Part shown: positions 1 to 12,900 of the stretch, in pieces
Layout of the letters: each line of letters opens with the position of its first letter
Numbering within the stretch: the stretch's first letter is position 1
Source of the DNA: Pelargonium tetragonum
Lineage: Eukaryota > Streptophyta > Magnoliopsida > Geraniales > Geraniaceae
Direction of reading: 5' to 3'
NCBI GenBank assembly: GCA_036897445.1
Contig: JAYMTL010000003.1
Location: 1 to 20,000 of the forward strand
DNA length: 20,000 nucleotides
Notes under the pieces: generated by a model
What the model was told of the DNA's origin: nothing
Seen by the model: the letters and a program-made list of their open reading frames with translations, nothing else
The model's database searches: none
Position numbers and translations under genes: made by a program

Positions 1-2639
1 AGCCCAGGGTGCCCCCTATATAAAAGAAAGACCAGAATTAGATGAAAGTTCTTATGTACCCACAAATTTCTAACCCGATACTCTCCTTCGTCCTCTTGCA
101 GCCTGTACTTGTAGCTACTGTATTCCCCACTATCTTACTTATTAGTAGTATAATCTTTCTATTCTCTATTGTATAGTAAAGTAAGAGTAGCTAGAGTATC
201 CTGGTAATGGTTATATTTTAGTAGTAGTTTACTGTCTAATCTTCCTCTTTTGCTCTGTAGTACTATATAGAGGCTAGAGACTTTGGAGAGAATATAGATA
301 GGTTTTTGTTCCCGACTGTAGGCATCCGGAAGAAGGGAGGTGCTATACAGTATAATAAATATATCTACTTACCTCTTAACCAACATCTACTACTTCTTAA
401 ACCCTAAACTTTTCTTAATACCTCTTTTTGTAATAACTCTTCTCTCTAACCCTAATTTGTTACTCTCCTTCTTACTTAGACCTAAACCTTTTTTACAGCT
501 ATAACTTTCTTCATTTTAGGTATTACTTGCCTAGAGATAACCTAAACTCTTTATTTAAATGATTTTCTTCTCGACTTTACAAAGAAATGGGACTCCGTAA
601 ATTTTCTAATTTGATCGACCGGCCTTTATAGTATATATTAGTAAGAAGCTGTATTTAAACCAGTTCTCCAACAGAGGAGAAATCTCTAAAAAGTAAAGGG
701 CGTTGCGAACTAATAAAAAGAAAAAAAGACCCCGGGAAAAGATGTATCTTAGTAATATTCATTTGGAATTGTATGTATATTAAGGGTGTGTAAGCGTGAG
801 AACTTGTACAACAAGGTGTTTCTGATTAGGTCTTTGCTTTTACATGTTGTATACCGCTCTACTTTACTGATAAAGGGCTGCGTTGAATATTTATATATTA
901 AGAAAGACTTGTTAGGGTTATAGGAGCTATCTCTAAATTTATGGGTTCTTTGCTAGGTTTTAAAAGGTAAGATTAAAGGAATTCCGAGGTTTCAATGAAA
1001 GGGGTTAAATAAAATAAACAATAATTATAAAAGGGAAGCGCCTAAAAGTTTTCCTCAAATCATTAAAGAAATAAGAGAGCTTCCATTATAGAATGGATCC
1101 GGAGATACTCACTTAATTATTAGAAACTGCATCCCATGCCTTAAAACATAAAAACCTAGCTATAGGATATTCGGTTAATAAAAGAATCTTTCTTGTATTG
1201 TAAATTCGATTTTAAGTATACGCATATGATGTACGAATATCTCATTGACTTTTTGTAAAACCAACAACTTTAAGCTTTCGCTTTTTTGGATACATATAAT
1301 AGAGCCCTCTTAACTTAAGACTTCATAACTTATTCTTGTCTAAAAAGGGTTCCAAGTCCAAATTAAGGACCTATCCTTTGCCAAAATTTAGGGTTTTTTC
1401 CTAAGTATACAGACTAAATATCTACGAAGGAATGCTTTTTTAAGACTTACTCTATGGAAAACTTGTAACAGTCTCAGGAAGGTTCTACTTTTTTAGAGAT
1501 ACAGGATCCTATTTAGCTAATAGAATTTACGTAATAGCGTAATAGGAATTGTTATGTTTGAACCCTTACTCTCTTTAGGAAGCTACTTTATAGTTTTAGA
1601 GATTACGGATATGGAGGAAGGATTAAGAATTTAATGTCCGCGACTTCGACTTCTCTATCATTTTCTTGCCTATACCCTATATCAAGTTTTCTATCTTAAG
1701 GGATTTAACTTGAATGAGAAAACATAGGATTCCGTATGCGCTAATTTATGAATTCCATGAATTAAAAAGGACTCCAGTTTTTATTTTATTGTTATCTACA
1801 CCTAGTTTTGAGACAAGGTAAATCTAATCAATAGGTCAATGCAGCTCCTCCCAAGAAGCTCTAGAAAAAGGATACAAATTGGATTTATAAAGTATTCTAC
1901 AAAAAGTTAGAGATTAACTAGGCCATGTCTTGATTACAATGCTATTGAGAGTTACACTAAGAAGTTTTTAGAGCTGGGAATTACAAAGCAAAAGAATACA
2001 TAAAAGTAAACATGCGAAGAGCTGGATTTTCTAAAAAGTATTGCAAATTTTTGCTTCATTTAGAAATATCCACTGTTTAGGAGTGTCGCTCTCTGCCAGG
2101 AAATAAAAAGATTCTAGAGACTGCTTACCTAAGAAAGTGCTAACAATAAGTAAAGTTCTTTGGATAACCTCTTTAATAAAAAACTAAAGGTTAATAAAAT
2201 CAAGTACACCCCGCGCGGAGCTTCTGCGTATAAAAACTGTTTCAGATCAGAGCTGCAACTCAAAAAAATTTTGTATACAACTCTTCTAGTTTGTACTGCG
2301 CGCTAGAGTCCAAAAAGGAGGGCTTTTTCTTTAAAGATAGGTTGGCATGGAATTTTTACCAAAGTCTAGGGGTTTCCCTTAGAGGACTTCTTTGTTTTTT
2401 AGAATTCCTATAATTAAAAGAACTTCTTCTAGATGCCCACCTTCCTTCAGTACTATTTAGTTAATTAGTTAAGAAACCGCTTGAACTAGATGAATACTCT
2501 ATAACTATTATATAAGGACCCTATACTCCTTTTATTAAACTTAATAAAGAATTTAAGATTCCTCAGAGAAAGGGGCACGCTTGCTTAGATACTTAACATA
2601 ACCTCTTGAAAGCCTTTACAAAAAGTATCTAACTTACAC

Positions 2640-2950
2640 TCCTCCTGTTAAAAAAACAAATCCCTACTCTATTTCTATATCTGACTTTAACTCACTCTGG
2701 GTTCGTAATCTACTCTGTCTGAATACCCGGGTTTTTTAGAAGTGCTTTGCTTTTTCTTACCCGTAACCTTCTTCCGAGCCTAACTTTGATTCATACCTGT
2801 ATACCCATACTCTTAACCTCCATACCTTTCTCCAGAACTATCATATTCTTAGGGGCTTTACAACTCCTCTTCTTACCTAAACTCTGTATCCCCGAATTCC
2901 GCAGCTCATTAAGAGCTTGCATACCTGCGTTTCCCAACTCTATTCTGTAA
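2640..2950. other. pyrimidine-rich stretch
   Basis: The plus strand is markedly rich in C and T here, with many CTT, CCT and TAACC words. The strand bias leaves an open frame of 67 codons (2747-2950) made of leucine, phenylalanine, proline and serine. I treat this as a by-product of composition, not a gene. Confidence 0.4.
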
Positions 2951-4505
2951 AAGGGTTTTAAAATTTCTTTAGATCTGTGAAAACTCTTGTACTATATGAA
3001 CTTTTTTAATTGTTCCTTGTGACCCCTCCCCAAAAAAAACTTAAACTGGATTAGAAAGGAGAACAAAATCGTACCTCTAACCTATATATAAATATACTTT
3101 TATGTTCTACTATAGCCCTTACCGCAAACTAATGACTTTCTTTTGAGTTTCCTGCTTCTAGGAATTTGAAACTTAGAGGAAACGGGGAACTACAAAGAAG
3201 AAGACCCCTTGACCTTATTATTCCCGGAATGCCTTTTAACTGAAAATTCCCAACAGCCTCGCAAAAAAACCTTTGACTTAAATCCTTTACCCCTTAATTC
3301 ACAAATAAAAAACTAGAATGAAATTAATTACAGGTATCCGCTGAAAGTCTATACACCTACTAATTAAAAACTATCTTATCCACTTGGTAATAGAAAAAAC
3401 CTTATGAAATTACCTTGGCATAAAAGTAAAGACTTCTCCAAATATGCCTAATAGGAACCTCTTTAGTTGTCTAAACCATACCCTAGCTAAGCCAGCTTCC
3501 CTTGTAGTATAAAAATTCTTTTTCGCTGGATAATTTCGTTTAGGCATAACAAAAGAGTAGGAAATCCTCCAGCAATTATAAAGCAAAAGGGAGTCCAAAC
3601 TCATAAAAATCAAAGAGTTTTTCCTATTACTCCCCAATCTTCTTTTTTTAATTAGAACCCTTTTTTGTGACTAACGTTAATATATGATTTTGTTCGTCTT
3701 TACGTAGTCATCTTAGTCGAAGTGTACTGGATTCCATGAGTGAATAGTTTCATTATATTATGGTCGAACATTTTGCCACCAAGTCCTACGCATTTTATTC
3801 GTTTTATCTAACTCTATCCATAATAAAAGGGTTCCTGTTCGAACTCTCCTATATTTTTTATTTGTTAGAAGGAAAGCAAAGATAGTGCTGAAAGATGAGA
3901 CCCCCTTAAAAAATGAATATAAACGGATCTATCAAATTTTTAGTTACTGGTCTAATTTTTAGAAAAGTTTTTCAATGAAAGAGTAAAAAGCTTTAGTGTT
4001 TTAACACTTACGAGGAAATTCTTATGTCATATATGTACAGGAGTTCCTAGAATGGGAAGAAATGGAGGTACAGCTTACTTATATATAGGATTCTCCTTAA
4101 GTATATGCTTATACCTTGAGTATATAAACTTTAAAATAATAACCGTTCTTGATAAGTAGCTCTTATCTTCTATCTTCATCATTAAGTAATATAATAAATA
4201 AGAGATCCGCTTGAGGACGAAAAGTAGCCTACTAGGATGAATTAGTCATTTTCTTTTAGGGGATTTACCAATTCTAGTTAAAATGATTTTTTATACTCTA
4301 ACAAAATAACAAGCTCATTATTCTGTGCCCTATTTATTATTATGTGTAGGGGTTAAAAAAGGCTCATAAACTAAGTATTGAATCATATACTTAAGTGAAA
4401 GCTCTTGCAAGACTCCTCCTTTTTTTTTAGAAATGAGCGCAAGGCAGACCTAAGTTTTAATTGCACTTTCTGAGCTTAATCAGAGGGTGGTTGTAGACCG
4501 GAGCT

Positions 4506-4527
4506 TTTGATTTCAATGAAAATCAAA
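4506..4527. repeat. short inverted repeat
   Basis: Eight bases (TTTGATTT, 4506-4513) are repeated as an exact reverse complement at 4520-4527, leaving a 6-base loop. A T-rich hairpin of this size can arise by chance in AT-rich DNA. Confidence 0.35.
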
Positions 4528-7500
4528 CTTCCCGTGTAAAAAAGGGCAGCCCAGAGTAGGAGTAGGAAGAAGGGGTGTCCCTGTTTTCTACTGATACCAC
4601 TCTTTCAGCTTTTGGGTGATTACCTATTTCGATCGGTAAAATTGTAAAGTCCATCTTACCAAATTTCCCAGGAACAGGGCGGGGTTTGAATCGAGTAATA
4701 AAATGATAGGGATCTCCATTTAATAAGTGATTTAGAAAAGTCCTTACTTTACTTTTGTGGATATTGCATGTATAAGACAAGTCCGGATTCTTTGTAGAAA
4801 AAATTTTTACGTTATATTTTTTAGAAAGGATAAGTTTGAACTACCTATTATAATTATTTTAAAAGCAACTTAAACTTGAAAGCTTTAGGATATGTCTTAC
4901 TAGTATACTTTTTTATTAAAAAAACCAAGACTCTTTCTTGAACAGACTCTCTAATAGGGAATTTGTTATCTCTAGGAAACTCCGACTTCTTACTAGAAAT
5001 TTAGAAGTATTTAAAGGAAACCTATCTATTCCAACATAAATCCTGGGTTAGGGCTCCCACTCTGTTTTATAAAAAACTCTTTCCTTAGCTACCTAGTTTA
5101 GTAAATACCATCCGTTCATTAGGCTCTTTGAGCTAATTTTCTTTTATTCTATCTTGGCAATAAATTAGCCTTATTGTCCTTAATTTTATTCTATCTTGTA
5201 TTCTGGTTTATTACGATACTCCAAGGTTATTATAAGCCCTGGTTTTAAAAGTCAAAATCCCTTTTTGTATATTTGCATAGAATATTTGAGGGGGATTTTA
5301 CTCATAGGATTTACACACACATAAGAGATTGACATTATAGCCCTCAAAGGTAAGGTAAAGTCATTAATATTAGGTAGGGGTATTAAATACTTTTTAAATT
5401 TTGCATTTGACTTACCCTTAATAAAAGATCGTTTAAACTCATACATGTTTATTTCGTTTTCAGTTAGTCTTGAATTCTATGTGGTAGAGTAACCTCGTAA
5501 TTTCTAGTTGAAATCAGCTTATCTTTAACATCACTCTTCAAAGTAAGAAAGTTACAGAGGGACATTTGGCGTTAAATTGAAATCGGGGTTACAGGTTCAA
5601 ATCGCCTGCATACTCGGAGGAAGGAATTCAAAATTTTCTTTTTTTAGTTATGAATCTTTACCCCATTCTAGTTTTTGTATCAGGAACAGATCGGTAGGTT
5701 TTTTAATTCTGATGTATGACGTAATGGAAGACTATACTTTTTGTTATACCTGGTTACCCTTTTGTAGTGTTACCTATACTTGATGCTAGGATTTCCTTCG
5801 CTTAGTTTATGAATTCCATAGTACTTCTTAAAGATCTAGAACTCTAACATGGGGCTCCACGAGAGATGAGCTCTCTTAACATTGATTTAGTTTAGAAAAC
5901 GACTATAAAATTATATAGTAATTATAGGTGCATATTCTTGTATTATTAGTAGTATACCTCGTACCTAATCGAACTTATAATAAAAGTTTCTTAAATTCTA
6001 TGAAATAAATGATGGGACTTTACCGATATTTAGAGTGTTAATTTTATATTAACAATAAAGAATGCTTTACAAAGATTTTTTAACAAAAAGGTCTAGCTTT
6101 CGGGTATACCCATCAGCTTGGATTTTCCTTAAATAAAGAGCACTTAAATATTCCTGTATACAAGATATTCCACCTATTTTATTAATTTCAATTTTCTATA
6201 AAGAGTGCTTTAAGTTAGGCATAACTTCTTTATTGTAACCGGCCCAGTCTACTATATATAAAGGACTCTATTTTTATGTAACTCACCGCAATGCTCGGGG
6301 GCCTCTTGTAGATGCAACTTTCTTTTTCTATTTTATACTCTTATAAAAACCCCAAATGCACTTAGATTTTCTTCTAAAAAAAGTCCTGTTATATATTATA
6401 TATAATGGAGTAGACCCCGTGCTTAATAAGCGGAAATCTGATATAAAATGGAATTTATGGTAGTCCCCTAGAAAGTTTTATCCCGAAACCGACTCCTAAA
6501 AGTCTCCCGTAATAGAAAGCCCTACCTCCGCGGTTAGAGTCTCACTTTCGGCGGCAGTCCTAGGTTCAAATACAGGAGTAGATAAACCGGACCCTTTATT
6601 TAACTTCGTTACCTTTATTAGGTTGGTTGGAAGAAAAAGGGTTTACCAAGAAGATTTAGTGACTGTATCCGGGTTGTTATGTAAGAAATCGGCAAGAAAT
6701 TTTAGATCTCTTCTTCATTTATTTCAATTTGATGATAGGGATCCCTAAGAAGTTTTATAAACTTCAACCTTTTTTCCTAATTTCTTTTTTATCCTTTCAT
6801 TTACTTTATTTAGAAAGAAGGCTTTTTTCTTTCTATTTATTCCGGAGTTCTTTCTTTATAAGGTATTATAATTCATAGCAGTCCTATATCCTTTGTGAAT
6901 TTCTTACTAGTTAAAATGAAATTGTTCCAAGAGAAAACCCTATAGAAAAATCACATTAAAGATTAAAGAGTTGCGTTTTACTCACAAAAGGAGAAAGATA
7001 AGCAGTAACTTTAACTAAAAGTAATCCACAGAAGTACGCGTTTTAGTATCGTCGTGTCCTAAGGACTAAGCCTTCCACAAATTCAATTAAGTAAAACTCC
7101 TTTTTATATTAACAAGTTTAAGGGTTCAGCTTCAATTATGACTAAAGAGAAGGTAAAGCTTCGCACTATTACAACTTTTAGTGGTTCTAATTAAATTTTA
7201 TGGGGTCTTTTTTTTTTAGTAGGATATTTACAAGTATAATCGCAACTCCAAACACCTCCTTCAACCAAAACGAGGGTTAAGGAAATCCCGACTTATCTTT
7301 TTGAGTTGCGGAGTGTGCCCTTGTTTTACTTGGATTGAGACCCTGTAAGCTACGGAGGAATAAGTCTCTAAATAGAAATGCTTAGCTATAAATTCTAAAA
7401 ATTTTTGTGAAACGTAACAGAAGTTTCTAAAATTATATCTCCAGGCAGGAGTTTATACCTTGTACTAACTTGACCGGGGTTAAGCAGATTTAGGAAAGTC

Positions 7501-8804
7501 CTCGCGGTCTACATCTGCTTTGAATAGAAAGCTTTTAGCCTTGTAATAATTAGAGTACAACTTAAAACCTTTATCTAGTAAACAAGGCTTGATGCTTAAA
7601 AAAATGTTAATACCAGTGACTGCATTTACAGATTCAACTACGATTTAGGATTTAGAGAAGCAAAAACCCCGGGTAAAGTGCCGAGGAAAGAGAGATTAGT
7701 GCTTCCTTTTTTATTTACTATACTCCATAACTAAAATTTAGATCCTTAAGTCTCTATATTCTATTTACAGCTTTTTATAAGCCACTTCGCGATTTGTATT
7801 CTATTTTCACTTTACGTTGCAACATTTTTTGGAATCCATATAACTAAATAAGTGGGGGTCGGCCTTGTGCGATTCTACACTAAATGAGGTAACGAAGTTA
7901 CTAGGGTTTCAAGTTTTGTTTGACAGTTAGGGGCTTTTTATAAGTCTTGGAATCGCATTCTTTTAGTTCTTATCTAAGGTGCTCCCTAATGTGAGTTTTC
8001 AATATGTTCAGAATTTCCTTATATTCGCCTGGGGTTATAGTGGGGTTGTGCTTTAGGGTTAACTGGGATCCTTTTCTACAAGTCTACAAGAAGTCAGGAA
8101 ACTTAGAATAATGAAATAGGTTTTAATCAGTAGTAACAAATACTTAATTGTAAGTACTAACAACTTTAATAAGAGGGCACTCACTGTGGGAGCTCCCACT
8201 ACCGAAAGGAATAGCCCTAACCTTATGCCCGTCATAATGCACATAACTTAGCTAACCTGTGACTAAAAGAAACTTTGTGAGTAGGAGTTTTACCCGATAT
8301 TCGTAGTCATTCTAATTTAGAGAAATCCCAGCCCTTTATAACAACAGTTACAAAAGATGTCCAAAAATACTAAATCATATGAAACTAAGTAATTGAATTG
8401 ACTACTACCTACTACTGAGTCAGCGTAGATCCAATAAAAAATATTAAGCAACTTAAATTTATATACTTCACTATGACTTTGACACTTTTTTAAGCCTACC
8501 CGGGTTTTTGATATGCTGCTTTGGTTCCATGTGCAATAAATCCTTAAGCCCCGTTTATTCCGTTAAATAAAATAGATTAAAGAAAGCTCCAGTTATGGGT
8601 GATTCTTAGGATTTTTAGTCTTCATTAATTAACATAGCATCCTTTTTTCTGTAAAAAGGGCTCACAGAGTTTAGTTAGCTTTTTTGCTTAAGAAGCAGTC
8701 TTGGTCTGAGATTCCCTTACTTTTTGATATACTTAAAGATATTAGAGTTTTTTTACCTTTGATTGACCAAGATTCTTAAATTCCATTAAGTTCTTTATGC
8801 AGTC

Positions 8805-8826
8805 TTAATAAGGAATTCCTTATTAA
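8805..8826. repeat. 22-bp perfect palindrome
   Basis: An uninterrupted palindrome of 22 bases with half-site TTAATAAGGAA and its exact reverse complement, with no spacer. The symmetry stops at 8804/8827. It sits in the gene-free AT-rich spacer, near the change towards the repeat-rich spacer. It could form a cruciform or be the folded-back end of a small inversion; no function can be assigned. Confidence 0.85.
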
Positions 8827-8936
8827 TCTTTCATGTCTTTTCTTTTTGAGCTCGCGCGATGCCCCGAGGTTTACTAGATCGACCCATAACTCAATAACTC
8901 AATGGAACTAACATAATTCTAACTAAGAAAAAGGAT

Positions 8937-8962
8937 CTATCTGAGACGAACCTCTCAGATAG
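8937..8962. repeat. 10-bp stem hairpin
   Basis: The stem CTATCTGAGA (8937-8946) and its exact reverse complement (8953-8962) flank a 6-base loop, CGAACC. The right arm is followed by CCTTTTGA, so the plus-strand RNA would look like a hairpin with a short U run. No gene lies directly upstream on either strand, so a terminator role is only a possibility. In plant mitochondria such hairpins more often stabilise or mark RNA 3' ends. Confidence 0.7.
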
Positions 8963-9780
8963 CCTTTTGAAACGTTGTAATTGAGTAATCTAACAAAATC
9001 ACTTAAATAGAAAGTAAAGAATTGTTTGAATCTAGTACACACTCTTCCCTTGTAGAACTTATATGAATAGTAACAAAAATCTCTATTTAATTGGCAAGTC
9101 GAAGGAAAGAATTGAGAGCACAATCAGTAGAAAGGAAAGAGCTTAGATAAGGCATTCTCAGTTACTAATTTCTATAAGCATTTTGTCAAGAAGTGAAATA
9201 AGTATGCCTATTAAGTAAATGAATCTTAGATTACGTTCATAGTCAAAAGGCGACGAAGTCGTAGGTTCGAATACCATTCCTAATTCCGGGTAAAGAGCTC
9301 TCAACAAGTATTCCATGGGTTCGAATCTTAGCAAAGAGTCTAATAAATCACTTAGAAAGAATGAATTCCTCAATCTCATCTGCAATCCCTTATTATGGAA
9401 TTAGAATTAGGAGAAGATCTGCTCTCCCAAGAACTAAGAGGAAACACCGGCACGAGATCAGTCTGATTCCATTGGTTCAAAAGGGCTTTCTAGAACCTCT
9501 TCTATAAGTTTTCTCGATCAATCTACTCGTTAGTAACTTAGTGCAACATGGAAGGGTCTCTTATAAGAGAGTCAGCTACGAAGAAGCGGCACAATTGTTA
9601 GTCATTCTGAATTGCATAAGGCGCCTTAATAAAGATAGAATGGCTCCTATGCTTCGGGAATATTGAAGCAGTAGCTCGGTCTCTTGATCTCAGTGTCTTT
9701 GTCTCTCATGGGTCTATCCCAGCGTGTATGTACCAGGAGGGTCTCTGTCTTGTTCTTGTATCTATTCTTAGTTCTTGGTT

Positions 9781-9999
9781 TCTATGTTCTAATTCTATTC
9801 TAAGTGGTAGGGAATGATAGGAATTGGTCACTCATCCCTTCCTCTCATCTACTATTATGTATTCTTGTTCTGTCTCTATTAGGTTATAGAACTTGGTCAC
9901 TTCTATAGCCTATCTCTTGCTATCTTTCTCTTGCTATCTTTCTCTTATCTCTCTCTTTCTTTGTGTTCAACTCTTCCTTTCTATTCTATGTTCTAATTC
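9781..9999 (+). repeat. direct repeat pair, pyrimidine-rich
   Basis: The 15 bases TCTATGTTCTAATTC occur at 9781-9795 and again at 9985-9999, each followed within a few bases by CTAAGTG. Between the copies lies CT-rich DNA with its own tandem repeat. Confidence 0.6.
9913..9951 (+). repeat. 14-bp tandem repeat, about 2.8 copies
   Basis: The unit TCTCTTGCTATCTT occurs twice head to tail (9913-9926 and 9927-9940), followed by a shorter degenerate third copy to about 9951. It is a small CT-rich minisatellite of the kind made by replication slippage. Confidence 0.8.
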
Positions 10000-11744
10000 C
10001 TAAGTGTCTCTCGAAACTTACTCGCAGCGGTGATTAGATCTCAGTTTGATGTAAAAGAACTGCCCCGTAATATAAACCCTTCTTCAAAGCCCTTAGGTAA
10101 CACTTCACTTCTTAGTATCAATTGTGAATTGGGTTCCCCTTCCTTGGTTGCGATACGATAGCGCTCTTATCTTTGTTCGTCTCTTCTTATTAAAGTTAGC
10201 AACAGAGTGCAAATCAAAGGTATCGAAGATTTATTCACCCCAGTAAAGTTTATGTAGGAAGAAGCCTAAGCCTGTCCAGGTAGCAAGTACGTATTAAAAG
10301 GTCCTGATCTACGTTAACTTCGTTACCTCGTTAGTAGCTTAGTCAAGAGTCTCAACCAATATCCGCGGAGTCTCTGCGTTGCCTTAGCTCAGCTTAAGAG
10401 CTGTGTAATAGTTGGCTCTTAGTACTAGCCTAGTCAACCGCTAGAGTTAGGAATCAGTCAAAACCTGTAATTGACAGGTAGCAAAAGGATGGGATAGCGC
10501 TAAGCAAGATTTAGGCGCGCAAGAGACCGCTCTAATCAACCCCTTAGAGTTGGGAAGAAGCCCTTAAGAAGATCTTACTGCAAAGCCTCCTAAGTTGGCT
10601 TATTCTTTATTCTATAGAGCTGGAGAAGACTATACCTGTGACTGATCCTGAGTGTCAAGCTCCGGACTTCCACCGAAAAGGAAAATGAGCTCTTTTCTTT
10701 CTCTTCCTCGCAAGTAGTTTAGTTCATTCCACTTCTCCTTCTTTCACAGGTCTTTCGTAAGCAGTCTAGTGCATTCCTAGGTTTCATGTAACTACTCTAC
10801 TACTCGAGTGATAGGATACCTTTCTACTTTCTTTCTCCTGCTTCTTTATCACTCTAGTTTTTCACAAAACAAAATTTGGGAGGGGGTGGTCCCTCGGTCT
10901 ACAATACAAAAGTAGACTGCAGTAGGGGATCCTAATTTGTTTTACTTACATATATCTCAAGTATGAGCTCTCTCTCTTTTCATTGGATCAAGTTGTAAAT
11001 AGAGTTCCCCTTTCTTGTAGAAGCAAACCGATAAGATATGGATACAAAAGAAGAAACCTTTAACACTAGGAAGATTCTTTACACCCAATTACTTCCCATT
11101 TTGACTGTATGTAAAAGATAAGGGGAATAGGTAATGTAATTAATAGAACAATGTCGAAGTTATTATCTAGAGTTTTTTCTTTCGTTTATATATCGAGTGA
11201 TTTTTTTTACATTTCAGCTTTTTAACAGGGGTTATATACTACAAACTTATTGGGTTTCTTACTCTATTTTAGAACGAAAGGGAGAATACCGGTCAGGCCT
11301 TCCATCCCTATTAGTACAATAAAACTCTAGGAATATCCCTTAAGAGAGGAATACAAAACATGAGAACAATAACAAATTAACTAGCTACAAGAAAGAAAGA
11401 CAGGGAACAAGAAGAACAACAAGAAGCCAGGTATCGAAGATAGCTACACTCGTTCTAATACGGAGTCCCCTAGCAGATTCTAGCACATAAACAAGTAACA
11501 GCAACTCAAATCAAACGAGTAAGTCATGAAACAAAGTAACAAAGAAGTCAAAGCAATAAAAGTTCCTATAATGTAAGTAAGTGTCTCTCTTTTTACTACC
11601 TGCGATAACCTTCCTCCGCTTAAGAAGCTGCAGTCGGTAACATTCTTTCATCTTCCTATTAAGTTTGTTTACTCATTAACGATAAAGACATAAGGTGGAG
11701 ATCTCTTAGAACAATTAGTAGAATCAATACAATAATAAAAAAGA

Positions 11745-11783
11745 TCTTACTATCTATTAATATAATTAATAAAGAGAGTAAGA
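11745..11783. repeat. imperfect 39-bp inverted repeat
   Basis: The arms begin and end with TCTTACT and AGTAAGA and pair over about 17 bases with a few mismatches or slips, centred on an AT-rich ATATAATTAAT core. No adjacent gene is seen. Confidence 0.45.
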
Positions 11784-12131
11784 CAATAACTAGAATACAA
11801 TTAAGCTACATTTAGCTACAAAAACTACAGTAAGCTATAACAAGACAGGCTACAATAAGACAAGTAAGGCAAGGTAATGTAATTAATGAAATTTCTTTAA
11901 CTAAATCGTTACCTTTCTTTCTTCAATCCGAACTCTACTCTTCCATTGTGTTCCCTTCCCGAATGCAAGCTAGGAAGAGACTGTGTACCTAGGAGTGATT
12001 CTTCAATTAGGAACTACTATAGTTCGTAGGAACTTCTAGCCGAAGGGAAAGCTATAGGTACAGTGGTAGTGTATTCAGTCTTCCTCAGTTTACCTAGCAG
12101 TGGTGAATGCAGTTGAAGGAAAGTGATAGAT

Positions 12132-12204
12132 GGAAGTTGAAAGCGAGCAAGTGCAGAAGGTAATGTAATTGAAGGAGTCTTAGTTCAATTAGGTAATGAA
12201 ATTA
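12132..12204 (+). repeat. long dispersed repeat, copy A
   Basis: This matches 14381-14459 almost throughout. In order it has a GGAAGTT word, GCGAGCAAGTGCAGAA, a mini-hairpin (12159), GAAGGAGTCTTAGTTCAATT and a second mini-hairpin (12192). Compared with copy B it lacks a 6-base AGCAAA after the first hairpin. It looks like an ancestral module carrying two hairpins in the same orientation. Confidence 0.8.
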
Positions 12205-12675
12205 AGAGTACTTACAGTCCAACATATGTAGCCATTGCCTAATCTGTATTTAAGTTAGTTAGGAGGATATAATATTCATCCGTAGGAAACCAAGCGTTGC
12301 TTGCCTAAGTAGATATTCCAATAACTCCCCAAGCTAACAGAGATCCCATACAGATGCTTGGCAGCAATACAAGTAGTTCCTTATCTCAATTCCCGGGAGT
12401 TCAACTAGGTAATGAAATTAAGTTCACAGAGAAGTTTCATAGCTGACAGTAAAGGAATTCCTATCTAAACTGGGAAGTTCATAAGCGTCAGCCTATACTT
12501 GGTTGAGGCAAGCAGTGAACAGGGTGGAGAATTCCTAAACTAAAATACCTAAACCCATAAGCCAATACTGAGGCGTGTTGGTAGTTCATAAGCTCCTAAA
12601 CCGACTCTTGAGAGTGTATTGTTCCTCATCCACAGTAAATAGCCTAAGATCAGAACTTGAAAGTCCTGTCTTAAG

Positions 12676-12704
12676 GTATTACCTATTCCACGAATAGGTA
12701 ATAC
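12676..12704. repeat. perfect 13-bp stem with 3-base loop
   Basis: GTATTACCTATTC (12676-12688) is followed by a CAC loop and its exact reverse complement (12692-12704). This is the strongest hairpin in the window. The arm contains ATTACC, which echoes the mini-hairpin family, so it may be a fold-back of that sequence. No gene is next to it. Confidence 0.9.
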
Positions 12705-12900
12705 AGAGTCAATACCCTTACAGGAAAGCCTATACTTGTCTTAAGGAATCCCTAGCCGAAGGTTAATACGGAAAGGAAGATTTGCTGGAGACTACAGAAG
12801 GATAATGACTACTGGGAAAGTCTCTTACATGTCTTAGTGAAATCCCTTACTCGAGAATGGCTAACTACGGATGGGGATTTACTAAGCGTCAGTCTCTTAC

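Larger units (their letters stand above)
1..9100. other. AT-rich gene-free spacer of unknown origin
   Basis: I see no gene here. Every reading frame is closed by frequent stops, the longest frames are under 90 codons, and none resembles a protein I know. No complete tRNA, rRNA or group II intron domain V was found. The texture is AT-rich with many short A and T runs and local pyrimidine-rich stretches (about 370-500 and 2640-2950). The dispersed hairpin words abundant further right are almost absent, apart from copies at 6600-6613 and 7888-7901. This is consistent with the unalignable intergenic DNA of large plant mitochondrial genomes; its source cannot be told from sequence alone. Confidence 0.6.

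Noticed and set aside
400-455. Telomere-like CCCTAAA words
   Set aside because: There are only isolated single words in a pyrimidine-rich stretch, with no tandem array.
2747-2950. 67-codon open frame rich in Leu/Phe/Pro
   Set aside because: It is explained by the pyrimidine bias of the strand; no recognisable domain and no conserved neighbour.
4523-4780. 85-codon minus-strand open frame
   Set aside because: It resembles no known mitochondrial protein, and one long frame is expected by chance in this much spacer.
5591-5610. tRNA T-arm-like GGTTCAAATC; similar words at 6561-6572, 9262-9275 and 9315-9327
   Set aside because: The flanking stem bases do not pair properly, and I could not place an anticodon arm or acceptor stem around any of them. 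They may be decayed tRNA scraps or chance.
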